The notes: a model not told the origin generated them from the sequence alone. Positions 34,801 through 46,998 are shown, counted from the first letter of the stretch. The stretch: DNA of 64,000 nucleotides from Melampsora larici-populina 98AG31 (GCF_000204055.1 NW_006768802.1:549318-613317); one strand, 5' to 3'. A program made the numbers and translations.

Positions 34801-36090
34801 ACCTCTTGCACAAAGCTCTTCACAAGATGGCGCCTGCTTCTTTCGCTTTTGACGCGTTCGCCTCTGCTGACGGCTTTATGGAACGCCTTGTCCAATCAGC
34901 CAAACTGAGGCCTTTGTTCTCCATTCCCGTTACAAGGACCAAGATCTGTCCTGTCGACGAAGGACATAATCAAACATTCCCTTCCACCAGGCCCGTTCTT
35001 AGGATCACCAGCGGCATGTTTTCGGAGGCTGCAATTTCAGTTGCAGACGTTGGCATCTTAATCCGCGAGTGGCTCACTGAAGGACTCCGATCTGACACTG
35101 GACAGGTGTGTCGACAGTGCCATCCGGAGGTAGAAGAAACCCCTACCGACCCCACAATGCTAGGACAACGTAGTCAAATCACTATTACTGCTCCTAATGA
35201 GGCGCCATTACATCTTTATTTTCTAGTTGAAGGAGTTGCTGGAATGACTAAGGACGAAAGGAACACTTTTATGGGTGATCAAGTTTGGCCAGCTCAATTA
35301 TGGATGGGTGAATATTCTTATCATCTGGTTTCACGAGGCTTTTGGAGTGAAAGTCACTACTGGTGCAAAGTGGTGAGGAAGTATGATGGGATCTTGGGTG
35401 TATGGCATTTTGATGAGCGTCAAAACGCAGGTATTGCTCAGCTTCAAGGTACCGACGTGGCTGCCATTGGTGGTGCGCAAGCCAACACCAGCTGGTTGGT
35501 TTATTCACGTGTTCCATTTCAACAGGAAAAGGAACAAATCGCCCAATCAATCTGCGACCTAATGAAATCATTCCCGGACCATCACCAATCGATTCCCTTC
35601 TCAATGCCGACGGACGTTGCACCATTTGGAGGTCCTCTGCCTTCTATCAAAGACGTTGATCGTCATTCTGGAGATGAGAATGACGATTTGCTTCTTACTT
35701 TAGATCAAGAAGGTCAATCACAGCCAGTTCAGAGTCATTCTCAGCCAGTTCAGAGAAATGAAGAAGAGGATTCACCGCCAGTTCACAGTATTTCGCAGCC
35801 AGTGAGAAATCTGAAGATCAAGCTCAAGATACCACAAGAATTACCTACGACATTGGTATTGGAAAGCGCTGAGGGTGATGCCGGTGGTAAGTGAAAGTAA
35901 TCTATTTGCCTCATTCTATTTATTTACTCTGACTCTGTGGGTATGACTATTTCCAACGGCCACCCCGATTTCCCCTGCAAGCCTCAAACGCCAAGCTGCT
36001 GCAGAAAAACGCCAAGCAGCCGCAGAAAAACGTAAGGCTGCAGCCGCAGAAAAACGTAAGGCTAAGGCTGCAAAGGGCAAGGGTAAATAA
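31867..36090 (+). pseudogene. MULE transposase with GCM zinc finger and C19-like peptidase domain
   Basis: Likely exons are 31867-32654, 32727-32961, 33029-33213, 33283-33811, 33879-34192 and 34274-~35890. A Lys/Arg/Ala-rich tail exon ending at 36090 is possible. The start is acidic and Ser-rich. A GCM/WRKY-type finger follows (~32390-32640, with GCSEPSCTFAGSPPTG), then Cys/His pairs near 32740-32860. The DDE core shows SDVTYRFF, VVDFSQAQKSGF, the CxxH of LHGCEQHFLQA, and the E in TNAQESLHRVYYML. Downstream, NRCWQTLTLESLYAIF (Cys box) and SHYWCKVV…LGVWHFDERQNAG (His box) resemble USP-type C19 peptidases. The gene is disabled by in-frame TGA codons at 32551, 34005 and 34041 and by a MITE at 32037. 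A later start (MSEDISPEVDDLDDL, 32245) would bypass only the MITE. Family assignment of the peptidase part is by motif only. Confidence 0.75.
32037..32147. mobile_element. 111-bp hairpin MITE inside the MULE coding region
   Basis: Starts CACCGTGTCCGGGTAG and ends CTACACAGACACGGTG, with TTC duplicated at 32034-32036 and 32148-32150. Removing element plus one TTC joins the flanking codons in frame (…PSS then RSKVKN). The element carries a TAG within that frame. A shorter relative is at 53655-53710. Confidence 0.85.
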
Positions 36091-36884
36091 ATGTTTTGAT
36101 CACTTTTCTTTCTTATGTTGTCCTCTTTCTTATGTCTCCTTATCGTCACTCTTTTTGCTTTTTTTAATCAATTACTTCTGTCACTCTTTCTTTTTAATTT
36201 TTTTGTTTTGTTTTAATCCTTGTCATACTTGTACGGGTGTAAATAAATGATGGTCATTTGGAGTTTGTTTTTCTCTCTGTTTCCTTCCTTGGTTTGGTTT
36301 CTTTCTTTTTCTTTTCATTGTCATTCTTGTACTGGTAAAACAGATGGTCATTTGGCGCAAGTTTGTTTTGAGTCTCTTTTTTTCCTGTTTCTTTTTTTTT
36401 ATCATTGTCATGATTGTACTTGTGTAATTAATTGATGGTCATTGGGCGCGAGTTTTGGGTTGAGTGGTCTATGAAACGTTGCCAAAAACTTACCCCGGTG
36501 TAATTTTGGTTGGGTGTAAAATTCAACTTTGGGGGTCGAATTTTAATTTTTGCACCTGTGTGGCTTCCACCAGATTAATCCGGTGGAAAGGATTAAGTGT
36601 AAAATTATAACTTGAGTGGCCAAAGTTAATTTTTACCCCGACTTTTTTTACACTCGATTATCCAGTGTGAAAGATTGGGTGTAAAATTACACTTCACGGC
36701 CGGGTAAAATAGTTTTACACCGGCCATTTTCCACCGGATTCTTTTCCACCCCTTGAAAAAAAAAGAATCCGGTGGAAAATTTGACTTACCCCCCCTTGGT
36801 ATTGATTTTTCCACCGTCACTTTTTACACCGGATAATCCGGTGTAAAGTGGTTGGTGGAAAAATCCCCCTCCCCATTTTGAAAA

Positions 36885-37091
36885 ACTGCCCTGAGGCTGT
36901 TTTGAGACCAAAAAGAGTTTTCGCCCTCATTTGCCCCTCTATTTCAATCTTTCAATAAGCTCTTTGGTTTAGTGTTTGGTAATTGTGTAAGCAAATTTTA
37001 AGTTTTTCATTCCGCCCCATGAAAAAGGGGCAGATTGAAAAAGTGTTCTTGTGTAACACTTTTTGGCTAAACCAGCCAAACAGGTCCTAAT
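36885..37091. repeat. Direct repeat of the MULE left flank
   Basis: Corresponds to about 30905-31111 in the same orientation (gcccctctat, tgtttggtaatt, ggctaaaccagccaaacagg). The two copies bracket the Mutator-like element. Confidence 0.65.
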
Positions 37092-37947
37092 ATTTGTGAT
37101 CCTGTCCTTAATGCTCATCTAAGCAAACACTTTATTCCTTCTTTTGTCACAAATTCTCACAAAACGGAAACTTTCAGATTTTTTGAAAACACACTTTTCT
37201 ACTTGTAGAAAACCGCTGGCATAGAATATGATTTCTCAGAATGCGCCTTGAGTGAATGTGGCCTTAGCTTTACTCAGCAACACTTTCTCCAAAAAACAAA
37301 TCAATCATTGTCAAAACAGCTGTATCATCTCTTCCATTTTGGTTAGCAACCACTATATCCAATATAAACCCAACTAAAGCTCATCCTGCTCCAAGATCAA
37401 AGAGTACACAAGCTTTCATAGTTGCTTTGATTTCATTTTTACATCTTGAATAACATTCCAAATCATTTTTCTGACTGCTCAAATCAATTTAATAGACCCA
37501 CAAAGACAAACATCCATGTTTAAATATAAAATCTCATCATCATTATCAAACAAATAGAAATTTATAAGAAAAGAGAAAATCTTGAAAAAGAAATCCAACA
37601 ATATGACTAAGGAGATGTCAATGTATGTCAATAAGTTAAGGGTAAAACAAACACAAAGAAGAACAAATTAAATTAAATTCTAGCAGCAGCAGCATCATCA
37701 TCATCAATCTACATACAAGAGGTATTGAAAAAAGTAGAAAAAATCAAAAAAATCAAAAATCAAACCTTTCATCTCTTACAATCACATAGAATCCACACAG
37801 CCTAAGAAAGAGGTAGAGAGAGATCATGACTATAAACATCTTAAGATTATAAAGAAGAAACGATGACAAGTTGCATATGCTGCAAAAAAAGAGAATAGAA
37901 AAGCCTTCATGAGAAAAAAAAAGAAAAAAAGCCCTTTCCATTTGATA
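37092..37947. other. 3' flank of the OSBP gene
   Basis: AT-rich with a short AGC/ATC microsatellite at ~37681-37707. No gene seen; likely carries the 3' UTR and poly(A) region of the minus-strand OSBP gene. Confidence 0.4.
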
Positions 37948-39966
37948 TTAAGATGTATAACCAATAGCTTTAAATTCAGCTTCCAAAATTTCTTTACCAT
38001 TCGATTTTAAATACGGTTTACTAAACTCTTTATATTCATCGGTATCAATTTCAAATAATTCAGTTTCAAAATTCCTCTGGCTTCCTTCTTTCCTTTTCCC
38101 AGCTAAATCTCTTTGGTTTTGTTCTATGATTTGTTTAACTTTAGTAGCTTCTGAATAATTTTTTGATTTGATTAAATTAGTTAATTCAGACCAAAACTTT
38201 CGACTTTCTTGGGGACTTTGATTTGGTTCTGGTTTAACTACTTTGGGTAATGGAAATAATTGGGTTAAATCTATTAAAGGTTTCGTGATGGATGGTTCAG
38301 TTGTAAGGGTATAAAATATTTCTCCTCGCCAAGTTCCGTGGAATTTACACTGAATTCGTTCTACTGGAACGTGTTTGAGCTTTGTCCATTCTGAGATTTC
38401 GTCTTCTGATTTGGTCAAGTAGATGATTCCTTCGAGAGCAAATCGAGCTTTACCAATCCAACTCTGATCAACAGAAAGAACGTTGAAGTATTGTTAGTAA
38501 TAGAAAAATATGATCAATAGAATCATGTATGTGAGGCTGTTCAAGAGCACTGACCTCTTCAGTGTAATTGATCATTGTCCTGAAACGCTCCTGGGAATTC
38601 GCACCACGACAGGTTATATAGGTGTAATCACTGATAACCACATACGGACTAGCCCTCAACAAGCCGGTGATAGTCGCAGTCGGATGTGTGATCTGTTTGA
38701 AAGATGTATCAAACCAAGAGGAGTCAGTATATGTACTACAGCCAAAGCACTTTGATTTTTTTGCTGTCGAAAATCAAGATATCTTCCTTAACTCGATCAG
38801 CTTACCTCATACTCCTCATCCCGCCTTGGTAGCTTAACATAGATTCCCTTGTTCATCGGTCCTGGGAATACTTTCACACTCGTACCTGTAAACTTGGCAC
38901 TAATTTGATCTACACCATATGCAATGACATTTGAAGGTAATTCTGAACCATCCGATTCATTCCGAGGAATTGGTCTTGATTCATACCAGAAACAAGAGAT
39001 AGGAGGATGATGAGAGACTTGTTCATTGAGAAAGACCACTCTAGCTTTTTTGTTATTATCAGGTTTACAACTTGAACCCGAGACTGTAGTAGCAATTGTA
39101 GAAATCGATCGAACTTCATGTGTGTATGTACTACTCGCTGGACTATCGGTATGACTCGGTGAACGCTGCTGAGAGCCTGATGGACAAAGAATTTCTGTAG
39201 GACTTGCGGGGGTTGACTGTGGAACGGTTTCATAAACTTCTAGTTTCCCTGTCTTTGAATCTGTCTTCACGGGGTTGACATCGAAGAGACACCTGAATTG
39301 TTCTCCAAGGCTATGGCAGACCAATCAAGTCCATACAAATTAGAATTCAATGGCTTATACAGAGAAATGGATTGGGTTTGCTTACACACTGTTATAGGGT
39401 TTACAGATCGGTCCATGAATAAACTTGAGATCCTTTGTGACTTTGGATCAGATAAGATGATGTGGATTAGATGCAAAAGGAAATCAATTGACATGAAGGA
39501 AACCACGTACAAGTCCATCTCAAGACAGCCAACATTCTTTCGAGTGGATCATCAGATTCATCGATAGCAGCAAAAACGTCAGGTCGATCAAGATAACACC
39601 TAATTGGCGATGAATAGACAAAAAAACGAAGAATGAAAGATAAGAGTGATGATAAGAATAAATTGAGCAAAGTAAACAGGGTAAAGCATACCAGTATTCA
39701 AGGTTGCCCATTGGAGTGATTAAGTTAGCAGGTAAACTTAATCTCATTGCACCCATATCCTTTACTCCGATTGCTTTCTTGAGGACAGCTAATAGTTGTT
39801 TGAGTTTAGTATCATCGGAATCAGATGATTCGTTGTGATGTTCGTTTGTGTTGACATCTAGATTAGTAGGTAAGTTTGGAGCTGAATGGTTACTGATTAG
39901 AGCTGCTGAAGTAGGTTGAGGTGAAGTGAAATGTTTAGTCGAAGAAGTACGATTGAGAATTGGCAT
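37948..39966 (-). CDS. Oxysterol-binding protein, Kes1/Osh4 type
   Basis: Six exons on the minus strand (39692-39966, 39511-39599, 39386-39440, 38806-39310, 38555-38692, 37948-38463) have consensus splice sites. They total 1578 nt, or 525 aa. After a Ser/Asn-rich N-terminus the lid and core appear: LSLPANLITPMGNLEYW, DPLERMLAVLRW, KFIHGPICKPYNSVLGEQF, the family signature EQVSHHPP near residue 235, then ITGLLRASPYVVIS. The C-terminus is the usual charged WxE/Lys-rich end (SRKFWSELTNLI). No PH domain, ankyrin repeats or FFAT motif are seen, so it is a short soluble ORP like yeast Kes1, exchanging sterol and PI4P between membranes. The Ser/Thr-rich insert after LFDV (~60 residues) is longer than in yeast and probably disordered. 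All key motifs intact. Confidence 0.9.
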
Positions 39967-41146
39967 GTTGAAGTTGAAGTTGAAGTTGAGAATGCGAATG
40001 CGAATGCGATTGAGAATGAGAATGAAGTCAAGTCACAAAATGGGTAATGTGAAAACCAAAACTCAATTTATTCCGATGGTTTATATGACAATCCAGATTA
40101 AAACAAACTGTTGTTTCAAATTATACATTTTCATCCAACACACAAAGGATAATTAAAGACAAAAGGATCTGATTTAGTCATAGCACCCTGTACCCTCTAG
40201 TCTCCTGACCATGAGCTCATTCACCAGTCAGTTCAATCTTGGACTATATCATACTAACTGAACTGATCAAACTTTCATTTCCTTCTCAACCCGTTGCAAG
40301 AACAAAGTCAGGTTTTGATCAGTTTCTTTTTGATTCTCACAGAAACATGGATCATCTGACCATACGGCAGATCAGAGAAATATATCGTACTGACTCATTA
40401 GATTTGAGTGAGGGATTGCGATCCCCATAATGTAGTGGGTAACTTGCTATTGAAGACTACGAATCAGCTTATGACCAGGGTCCTTCCTGACACATGATGT
40501 CTCGATTTCTTCTTTTCATTCATTTGGGTATTCCGTCATTGACGTCATAAATTCTTCACTCTCGTGCCTCTTTTCCTACCTTTGTGTCTTTTCTGGTACG
40601 ATCGTCACTCTTGAAGTTTTCGACTGAATACTTTTTTACCTTTATCACTTTCAACTATTTGTTCTGTGTTCTTTTTTTGGCTTACATGAGTTTCTGTTCT
40701 GTTTTGGTCAGTCACTGTACAATTATTATGTCCTTAGTTTCATCTTAGTTTCTATGAGGCTCAATCAATGAGAATGGTGTTTAAGTCTTCGGAAGATATA
40801 GGTTTCTCACCTAGGAATCGTGCTCAACAGTGCTGTGTGATGTTATGATGAGTGTTTGTCCGCCAAACGTCATGTTTTTTATTCAGCTTTCATTTGACAG
40901 AATACAAAACATGATCGGAGGATCAAAACCTGCGTGTTTGTCTTATACATCTTCTATCACTGATGTGTACTTATTAAAATTATGCATACTTGTATCAACT
41001 TAAATGGTCACTTCGAGCTCGTCATTCAAAACTTCGCCATCAACTAAGAAAGCTACAGGGACACACATGAAAATCTCTCTCCAACATCTTCGAATGAACA
41101 GTCACAAAAAGTAGGAGATGAAGGAAATTTTGCTTTTGCAATTGCT
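39967..41146. other. Spacer between OSBP and aminopeptidase genes
   Basis: Upstream region of the OSBP gene, starting with a short GAATGC/GAATGA repeat at ~39985-40025, and the 3' flank of the aminopeptidase gene. No exon recognised. Confidence 0.4.
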
Positions 41147-43322
41147 TTACACAGGTCGACATTCTTTCTTAAGCCATTTCAACGCCAGTTGGTTATCTTT
41201 GAGCAGAGGCTTTAGTTTTTCATACACTAAAAGTTCGCGTATACAATGATGTTATTCAGCCATGCATCTTAACTAAACGAGGAGCAGATGTATCGGAGGC
41301 TGGAGCACTCACCAGTGTGATGATAATCATTTAGCCACTTGACTTCATGACGATCCAATAATTTCAAATCCACCAACTTCGTTTGGATGGGACAAAGCGT
41401 GAAATTCTCGAAGCCAAAATACTTTCCACCAAATTGGTGAGGAGTGTCAACCACCTTGACTACTACCACAGACTCGATTCGAACTCCGAATTGGTCGTCT
41501 TTATAGAACCCAGGCTCTGCCAAATTGTTAAAGAGTTTTCGCAGCCCCCTGCGTCAACTTTGCTCATGCAATCGGAGGTATCTGAAAGAAATCAAACTCA
41601 CCGTTGGACAAAGTCATGCCGGCTTCAAGACGCACTTCGTCACAAGATTTCCTAGTACCAATACCTTGTGGACCTTCATGAACATTCAAAAAGTGACCAA
41701 CACCATGACCAGTACCATGTCGATAATCCAGGCCATCTCTCCAAAGAAACTGCCTTGCAAATGAGTCTAGCCTATATCCCGTAGTGTTTTCAGGAAACAC
41801 CATACGATCGATGCAGATATGACCTTGTAGCACTCGAGTAAACGCTCTGATCTCTTCCTCTGAAGGTGTCCCAAAGTGCTACTTTCAAATTAGATGAAAC
41901 AAGCAAAAGGTCAGAGATAGGGGTTATGCTCTCCTCTGAGTCCAGTTCTCAATGAATGTTGCGTACCAGGGTTCTGGTCACATCCGTAGTCCCATCCATA
42001 TACTGAGCTCCGGAATCGCATAAGTAGATTTGGTCTTGTCGAATTACATCTGACTTATATTCATCTGGTTTATAGTGGATCACAGCAGCGTTCTTTCCGG
42101 TACTTGAAATAGTATCGAAGCTCAGACCCCGGTAATACTCTCCTCCCATTCTCTTCCGTGTAGCCTCTAGTTCAAGAGCAGCACTATATTCAGTAAGAGG
42201 CGTTGATTGGGACCTGGACAACTGGTCTTCTAGCCAAGCAAAATAAGCGACCAAGGCTGCTCCGTCTCGAATGTGAGCATTTCTGAACCCATCTATCTCT
42301 GTTTCATTCTTGATGGCTTTTAGGTCTTGAATCGGAGATCGCATGCTGTGAATAAAATCCGGTCCTCCGAGTGCATCCTCCACAGCCAAGGAGCTCTTGT
42401 TGGATAATACAACCTTGGACTTCTGATCACGATCTGATCCCAGCAAAACTTGACTTTCTTCGATACTTCGTAAGTGATCCCATACAGATTCGTAATCCTC
42501 TAGTTCGACGCCTAGCTCTTCTAGATAACATCCAATCTCGCTATTGATTTGATTTTGAGAGATAAACAGAGTCACACCCTCGGTGGCTCCAACCCAAGCG
42601 TAGGAGAAAAAGACCGGATTAAAAGCAATATCACTGCCTCGAAGGTTCAAGAGCCATGCAACTTCATCCAGCGCACTGATGAGGATCCCAGCAACACGAT
42701 CGACGCCAGGTAGATCGTTAATTCTTTGACGTACAGCTGCGATCTTTGATTGACTTGATTGACCTGCAAGTTGTTCTGAAAGATGAATGACCGGTTGATG
42801 TGGACGTTTAGGTTTGGATGAGCCCCACTGCTCGTCGATCAAGTTTTCCCGCAAACTGACCAGTCGGCCCGAGTGAGGTTGAAGTCGAAGAGCCAAATCT
42901 GCAGCATCCTGAATATTGACCAGGGTTGGATCTAGTCCGATAGAAAGTGATTGACCGTGTTCGGCCTTATGACTTGCAGCACACTGCACTACATACTCTT
43001 GCCAAGTCGGAACACCCGGTAGTCCTTGTTTCATCAAAGTCCAATGCGACGGGTCAAGTTGTTTGGAAGCTTGATTAAAATATCGACCATCGGTAAAGAG
43101 CAAGCTTTGAGGCTTTGAGGCGAGAATGAGTGCTGTTCCGGCGGAGCCTGTGAAACCCGTGATATACTCCCTACGAGCATCAGTAGGAGCTATGTATTCA
43201 CTGCCATGAGCATCTTCAGTTGGCACGATATATATTTCGACATTGTGCTTCTTCATTAAATCACGGACGTATTTCAATTCTTTGCTACGGTCAGATGGAC
43301 CTGCCAAGATAGGACTAGGCAT
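41147..43322 (-). CDS. Xaa-Pro aminopeptidase (M24B, APP1/XPNPEP1 type)
   Basis: Four exons on the minus strand (41967-43322, 41602-41878, 41313-41516, 41147-41226) join in phase to 638 aa. The two creatinase-like N-terminal domains (PTEDAHGSEYIAP, GFTGSAGTALI, TDGRYFNQA) precede the pita-bread catalytic domain. All five metal ligands are visible: both Asp in CDSGAQYMDGTTDVTRT, His in GHGVGHFLNVHEGP, Glu in the NEPGFY split by an intron, and Glu in GVRIES. The short last exon gives the conserved ALKWLKKECRP tail. The enzyme removes N-terminal residues preceding proline and normally uses Mn2+. The frame stays open 30 codons upstream to an ATG at 43412, adding a basic, Ser/Ile-rich stretch that could be a mitochondrial presequence, so dual targeting by alternative starts is possible. 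Confidence 0.92.
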
Positions 43323-43711
43323 CTTATTTGCTTGGATGCAGATCGTCTGGATATTAGATATCTTGTTCAACTTCAACGAGATCCAACGGAACTTGTGCAG
43401 ATTTGACTTCAAGGATAATGGATACTGAATTTTGAAATATTTGAATGAAACTTGATATTCACAACGATTAGCTTGAAGATGGGGAAAAAAGTTTGGAAGT
43501 TCTGAGTTGAATGCGAGGTAAAGAAGGTTGAAAGGAAAACTTCGATCAAACCCTCGCGCTCTGTCGGGCGGATCATACGGATGTGGAGCGGTAGCGTTGT
43601 AGTTTTTCAGCCGCTAACACACCACTACGGATAGCGGTTCCTCCGCACCGCACCCAGACTACAGTCGACTCCCTCGAAACCCATATCCTGTAAACCCATA
43701 CTTCCTGATAA

Positions 43712-43968
43712 TTAGGGTGTTCAAACCTCAAAATCAATTCATGCAAGTTTTGTGCAAGTTCTGTGCAAGATATGAATAGAACTTGCACGGATCTTGCACA
43801 AAACTTGCAAGAGTCGGTCTTGCACGGTTTTTGCACGGTTTGGAACACAATAACTCGGGTTGTCAAAAAAATTACTGTGCAAGATTAGTGCAAAAAATCT
43901 TGCACGGATCTTGCACGGATCTTGCACGTCGGTCTTGCACATTTCTTGCACAGGTTTGAACACCCTAA
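43712..43968. mobile_element. ~255-bp MITE with internal TTGCACGGATC repeats
   Basis: TAGGGTGTTCAAACCT faces AGGTTTGAACACCCTA (43713-43967), with AAT on each side. The interior is about ten copies of a degenerate 9-12-bp unit around cttgcacgg, in both orientations. It sits 390 bp upstream of the aminopeptidase start, within a block of ACCCATA-type repeats. Confidence 0.75.
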
Positions 43969-45985
43969 ATCCATAGAAAATTGAGTCCATAAAATTCATG
44001 GGCGGGGAAAACTTAAAAGTGGCCTAAAACCCATACCTCACACTATTTCCATAACCCATACAGTCAATCTAGATTAGCTTGGCCAATCGAGAATTTTTAT
44101 TTTTATTTTCAGACGTATACAGGCCAATACAGGCCATTTTATAAGCATACATAGCCTTCAACTGCGACACCACATTCAGTTGAATGGGCCTGTTTTGACG
44201 ATTCAAGCTTCTGACTGATCAGCATCTATCAGCATCAATCCATTCCGTCCAAACCCATCCTTAAATCACTTGAATCCTCTTTACCTCGTCACTAACTATC
44301 CTTTGAAAATTGTGCATATCATCTAGGCTTTCATCCCGCGATCCAACCACCCTTTCGATCTCGGCTGTAACAACTCGGCTTTGACTCAAGTAAGCTCTTT
44401 GAATATTGTTCTCATATTGCGATCAATCATCTGATCTTTGAATATCTTCCTTGTCTGTCCAATCGGTCCAATGTCCTGGTCCATTCATCAGATATCTCCA
44501 AGCTCATCGACTCAATTCCCTATCTTATTACCAATTCAGGGTGTGTATTTTCTTTGACTTAAGTCCTTTTCACCGACTAAACCCCCGCTAATTGAAATGT
44601 TACATTTCTTTGGAATCCCTTCTGCCTGTCAACTCAAGCCCTGGTCTTTGGTTTAGACACTCTAGAGTAATTTGGGGATCCAGCAATCTAATAGATCCAA
44701 TCCAGCGGCGAGGATCGATCTTGTTTTATTGCAAATCATCAGTAAGAGGCTACTTACCCAGTCTGTGGATCTCATTATATTGTTTTTTCTTGCTATCCGA
44801 TTTCGCTGTGCTTCTCGAGAAAAAATCAGTGTCTTATCTGTATATAGGAATTTTGTACCTGTCATCCCAATGCTCAATCAATTCAATAACATGGACTGTT
44901 TACTGTCATCATCCTCAGGTCTAGTTGATATAATTTCTGGGCTTTTTCTGTCGCCTATGAGTTCATTAGGCCCACAGTCTCAGAATGCACAAACCTCTTG
45001 CAAATGCTTAAAGACTTGCACTGTACTTTCTTACTTTGCGGTCATGAAGAACTGTCTTATTTCCTTTTCAGTAGGACCTGAGATCATACTTGGTGGTTGC
45101 TGGCTTCCTTGCATACTCCAGTGTGGAGTACACGATCTATGACTTGATCTAAGAACTGTTGGCACTCTGCCTATCTGTGACCATGATCATTGCACACGAT
45201 CTCCTCACTTTCTGGCATGGTATCAATGGATTGGGAAAGCGATTGAAGCACCACATGAAGAGACTGTATCCCAATGGCAAGCTGAGGCTAGATGAGATAC
45301 AAGCAGAATGAACATTGAGACAATGGATTTGATCTGATGTGACAGATTCAAAGCTAAGGAAGATAAATAAGAAGGGAACGATTGAGTTAGTCAACAAATG
45401 GCCAGAGCTTAACAGTTGAATTTACGAGTTGGATCTGGAGCCTAAAGAAGGGATTCAAAAGTGAGAACACGGGCTAAAGACAGCCCTTCACTTGCATCAA
45501 AGCCAAGATTTCAAAACCGATAGACTCACATAGACATAGAGGGTTGAATCGAAGACGCAGAGGGCCAAATCGAAGCTTAGAGGTCTGAATTGAAGTAAAG
45601 AGATTGAATTCAAAGCCTAGAAGACAAGGTCAAGCTCACACTAGAGGTCCTTGGCTGAAATGGAATATGGGATCGATGCGTGTAGGATGAAAGTACGGTG
45701 CTGAAGGTTCATAATAGTGAAGCGCTGTTGACTGTGGTCAGCAGTGGTTGGTCTGACTCATGACCAGACAAACATAAGCATATGAATCATATGTTTATGC
45801 TTATAGATTTACCTGTATTGCTGTAAAAAATAAATAAATAAAATCTGCTCGGACAAGCTAATCTAGATTGACTGTAGGTTTTTCAGGGAGACCAGGTTCA
45901 AAAGCCATAACCAGAAAGTGCAAGATTTGATATTTTTTTGTAAAGACCACCTCCTTGTCCATCATTTCTCAGCAGAAAGTGTCTC
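43969..45985. other. Spacer, no supported gene
   Basis: Open frames at 44592-44924 and 44672-45142 overlap and show no family resemblance. ACCCATA repeats at 43660-44060 recur in inverted form around 46340-46480 (both with acagtcgactccctc and its complement), suggesting a shared element family. Confidence 0.3.
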
Positions 45986-45988
45986 AAA

Positions 45989-46216
45989 ATGCTTCCAAAA
46001 GACCTCCCAAACTTCAGTGTATCAGATATTGAAACAGGTTTCTATGCTCTTGAAACAGAGAACAACAAAAGGCTTAAGCCACTATGCCAACTGCTCAGCA
46101 AAGGGAAGGAATTATCAGAGGCGGATGAAAGGTTCATGGACTCGGCGGGCAACTTGATAGACAAAGTTATGGTGTTGAGGAAGATAAAAGCAGAAGGCAA
46201 CTTGCTGAAAACATGA
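45989..46216 (+). CDS. Short unknown ORF upstream of the LINE fragment
   Basis: 75-aa frame starting MLPKDLPNFSVSDIETGFYA, charged and helix-like, without splice evidence. Being just 5' of a LINE tail, it may be a remnant of a transposon-associated protein. Not recognised. Confidence 0.25.
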   Translation: MLPKDLPNFSVSDIETGFYALETENNKRLKPLCQLLSKGKELSEADERFMDSAGNLIDKVMVLRKIKAEGNLLKT

Positions 46217-46599
46217 GTTGTTGAATATCATAGGTTCTAAGAAACGGCTGCTGAGAAAAGCAACAGACAACACAGGTATAACACAACAATATAGAAATGA
46301 ATTCTTTGAACAACTCTTTGAAAAAAAATCTCCCTCTCAACCCATAGTTTACCTGCTAAACCTTAATCTATGGTTTATGAGGGAGATCCTCCAAAACCAT
46401 ACACCCATAAAACCCATAGTTTTGGGTTTCCATAAAGAGGTATGGGTTTTGAGGGAGTCGACTGTACCAAAAACCCATAGCGGTATGACCGCACCGCAAT
46501 GGGCTGGCGCTGGGATTGGCCCGCTATATAGTGGGGGAATACCCGAGACTGCCAGCCTTTCTGGCACTTACAAGGACCCCAGAGAGCTCCTATCAAGGC

Positions 46600-46978
46600 A
46601 CACGATGTAAATGTTTCCACAGCAGCTAACTTTCAATTACAAGCGGGACATAGCCCACTGAATGAACATCTTTTTCAAAGAACTCTCACCTATTCTCCTT
46701 TATGTGACACCGGCGGGTGAATAGAGAACACTCACCACTACTTATTATATTGCAGGAAATACTCAAAAGCTTGCAAAGCTATGAGATCAAGACTAAAAGA
46801 AGAACAGGTCAAAGTGAACTGGAATAGCTCACTTAAGTTGCTGGATACGCCCAAAGTTTTTCCTTGTTTGGCAGATTTTATTCTAAGAACTAAGTATTTT
46901 GTAAATTTTCATTCATTTTTACAGAACAAAGACCAAGGAGACCGGACATGGAGCAAAGGACAAGTTGACACACAATGA
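46600..46978 (+). mobile_element. LINE (Tad/I-type) pol C-terminal remnant
   Basis: The frame LQAGHSPLNEHLFQ … SPLCDTGG*IENTHHYLLYC has the layout of the C-terminal CCHC-like motif of LINE pol proteins (SPLC, H, C). It is followed by ACKAMRSRLK and a basic end. One in-frame TGA breaks it. A tandem array follows downstream. Confidence 0.55.
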
Positions 46979-46998
46979 AAAAGATGGATTCAAAAAAA

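Larger units (their letters stand above)
31133..36869 (+). mobile_element. Mutator-like element with ~240-bp terminal inverted repeats
   Basis: The left arm (~31133-31372) and right arm (~36629-36869) are reverse complements with only scattered differences. They open with GATTTTTCCACC and are full of TTTCCACCGGAT and TTTACACCGG submotifs. Long TIRs and the transposase type fit the Mutator superfamily. A 9-bp target duplication was not found; the exact tips are ambiguous in a G-run. The element sits within the TTTTTGGTCAAAA repeat. It carries one broken transposase gene and a nested 111-bp MITE. Confidence 0.85.

Noticed and set aside
39283..39310. A 28-bp intron in the OSBP gene suggested by KPLNS followed by LGEQF
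   Set aside because: Using the GTAAGC donor at 39385 and the AG at 39311 gives a normal-size intron and restores the canonical KPYNSVLGEQF.
43712..43968. CRISPR-like array because of regular short repeats
   Set aside because: Repeats are degenerate, in both orientations, without unique spacers, and lie inside a MITE in a eukaryotic genome.
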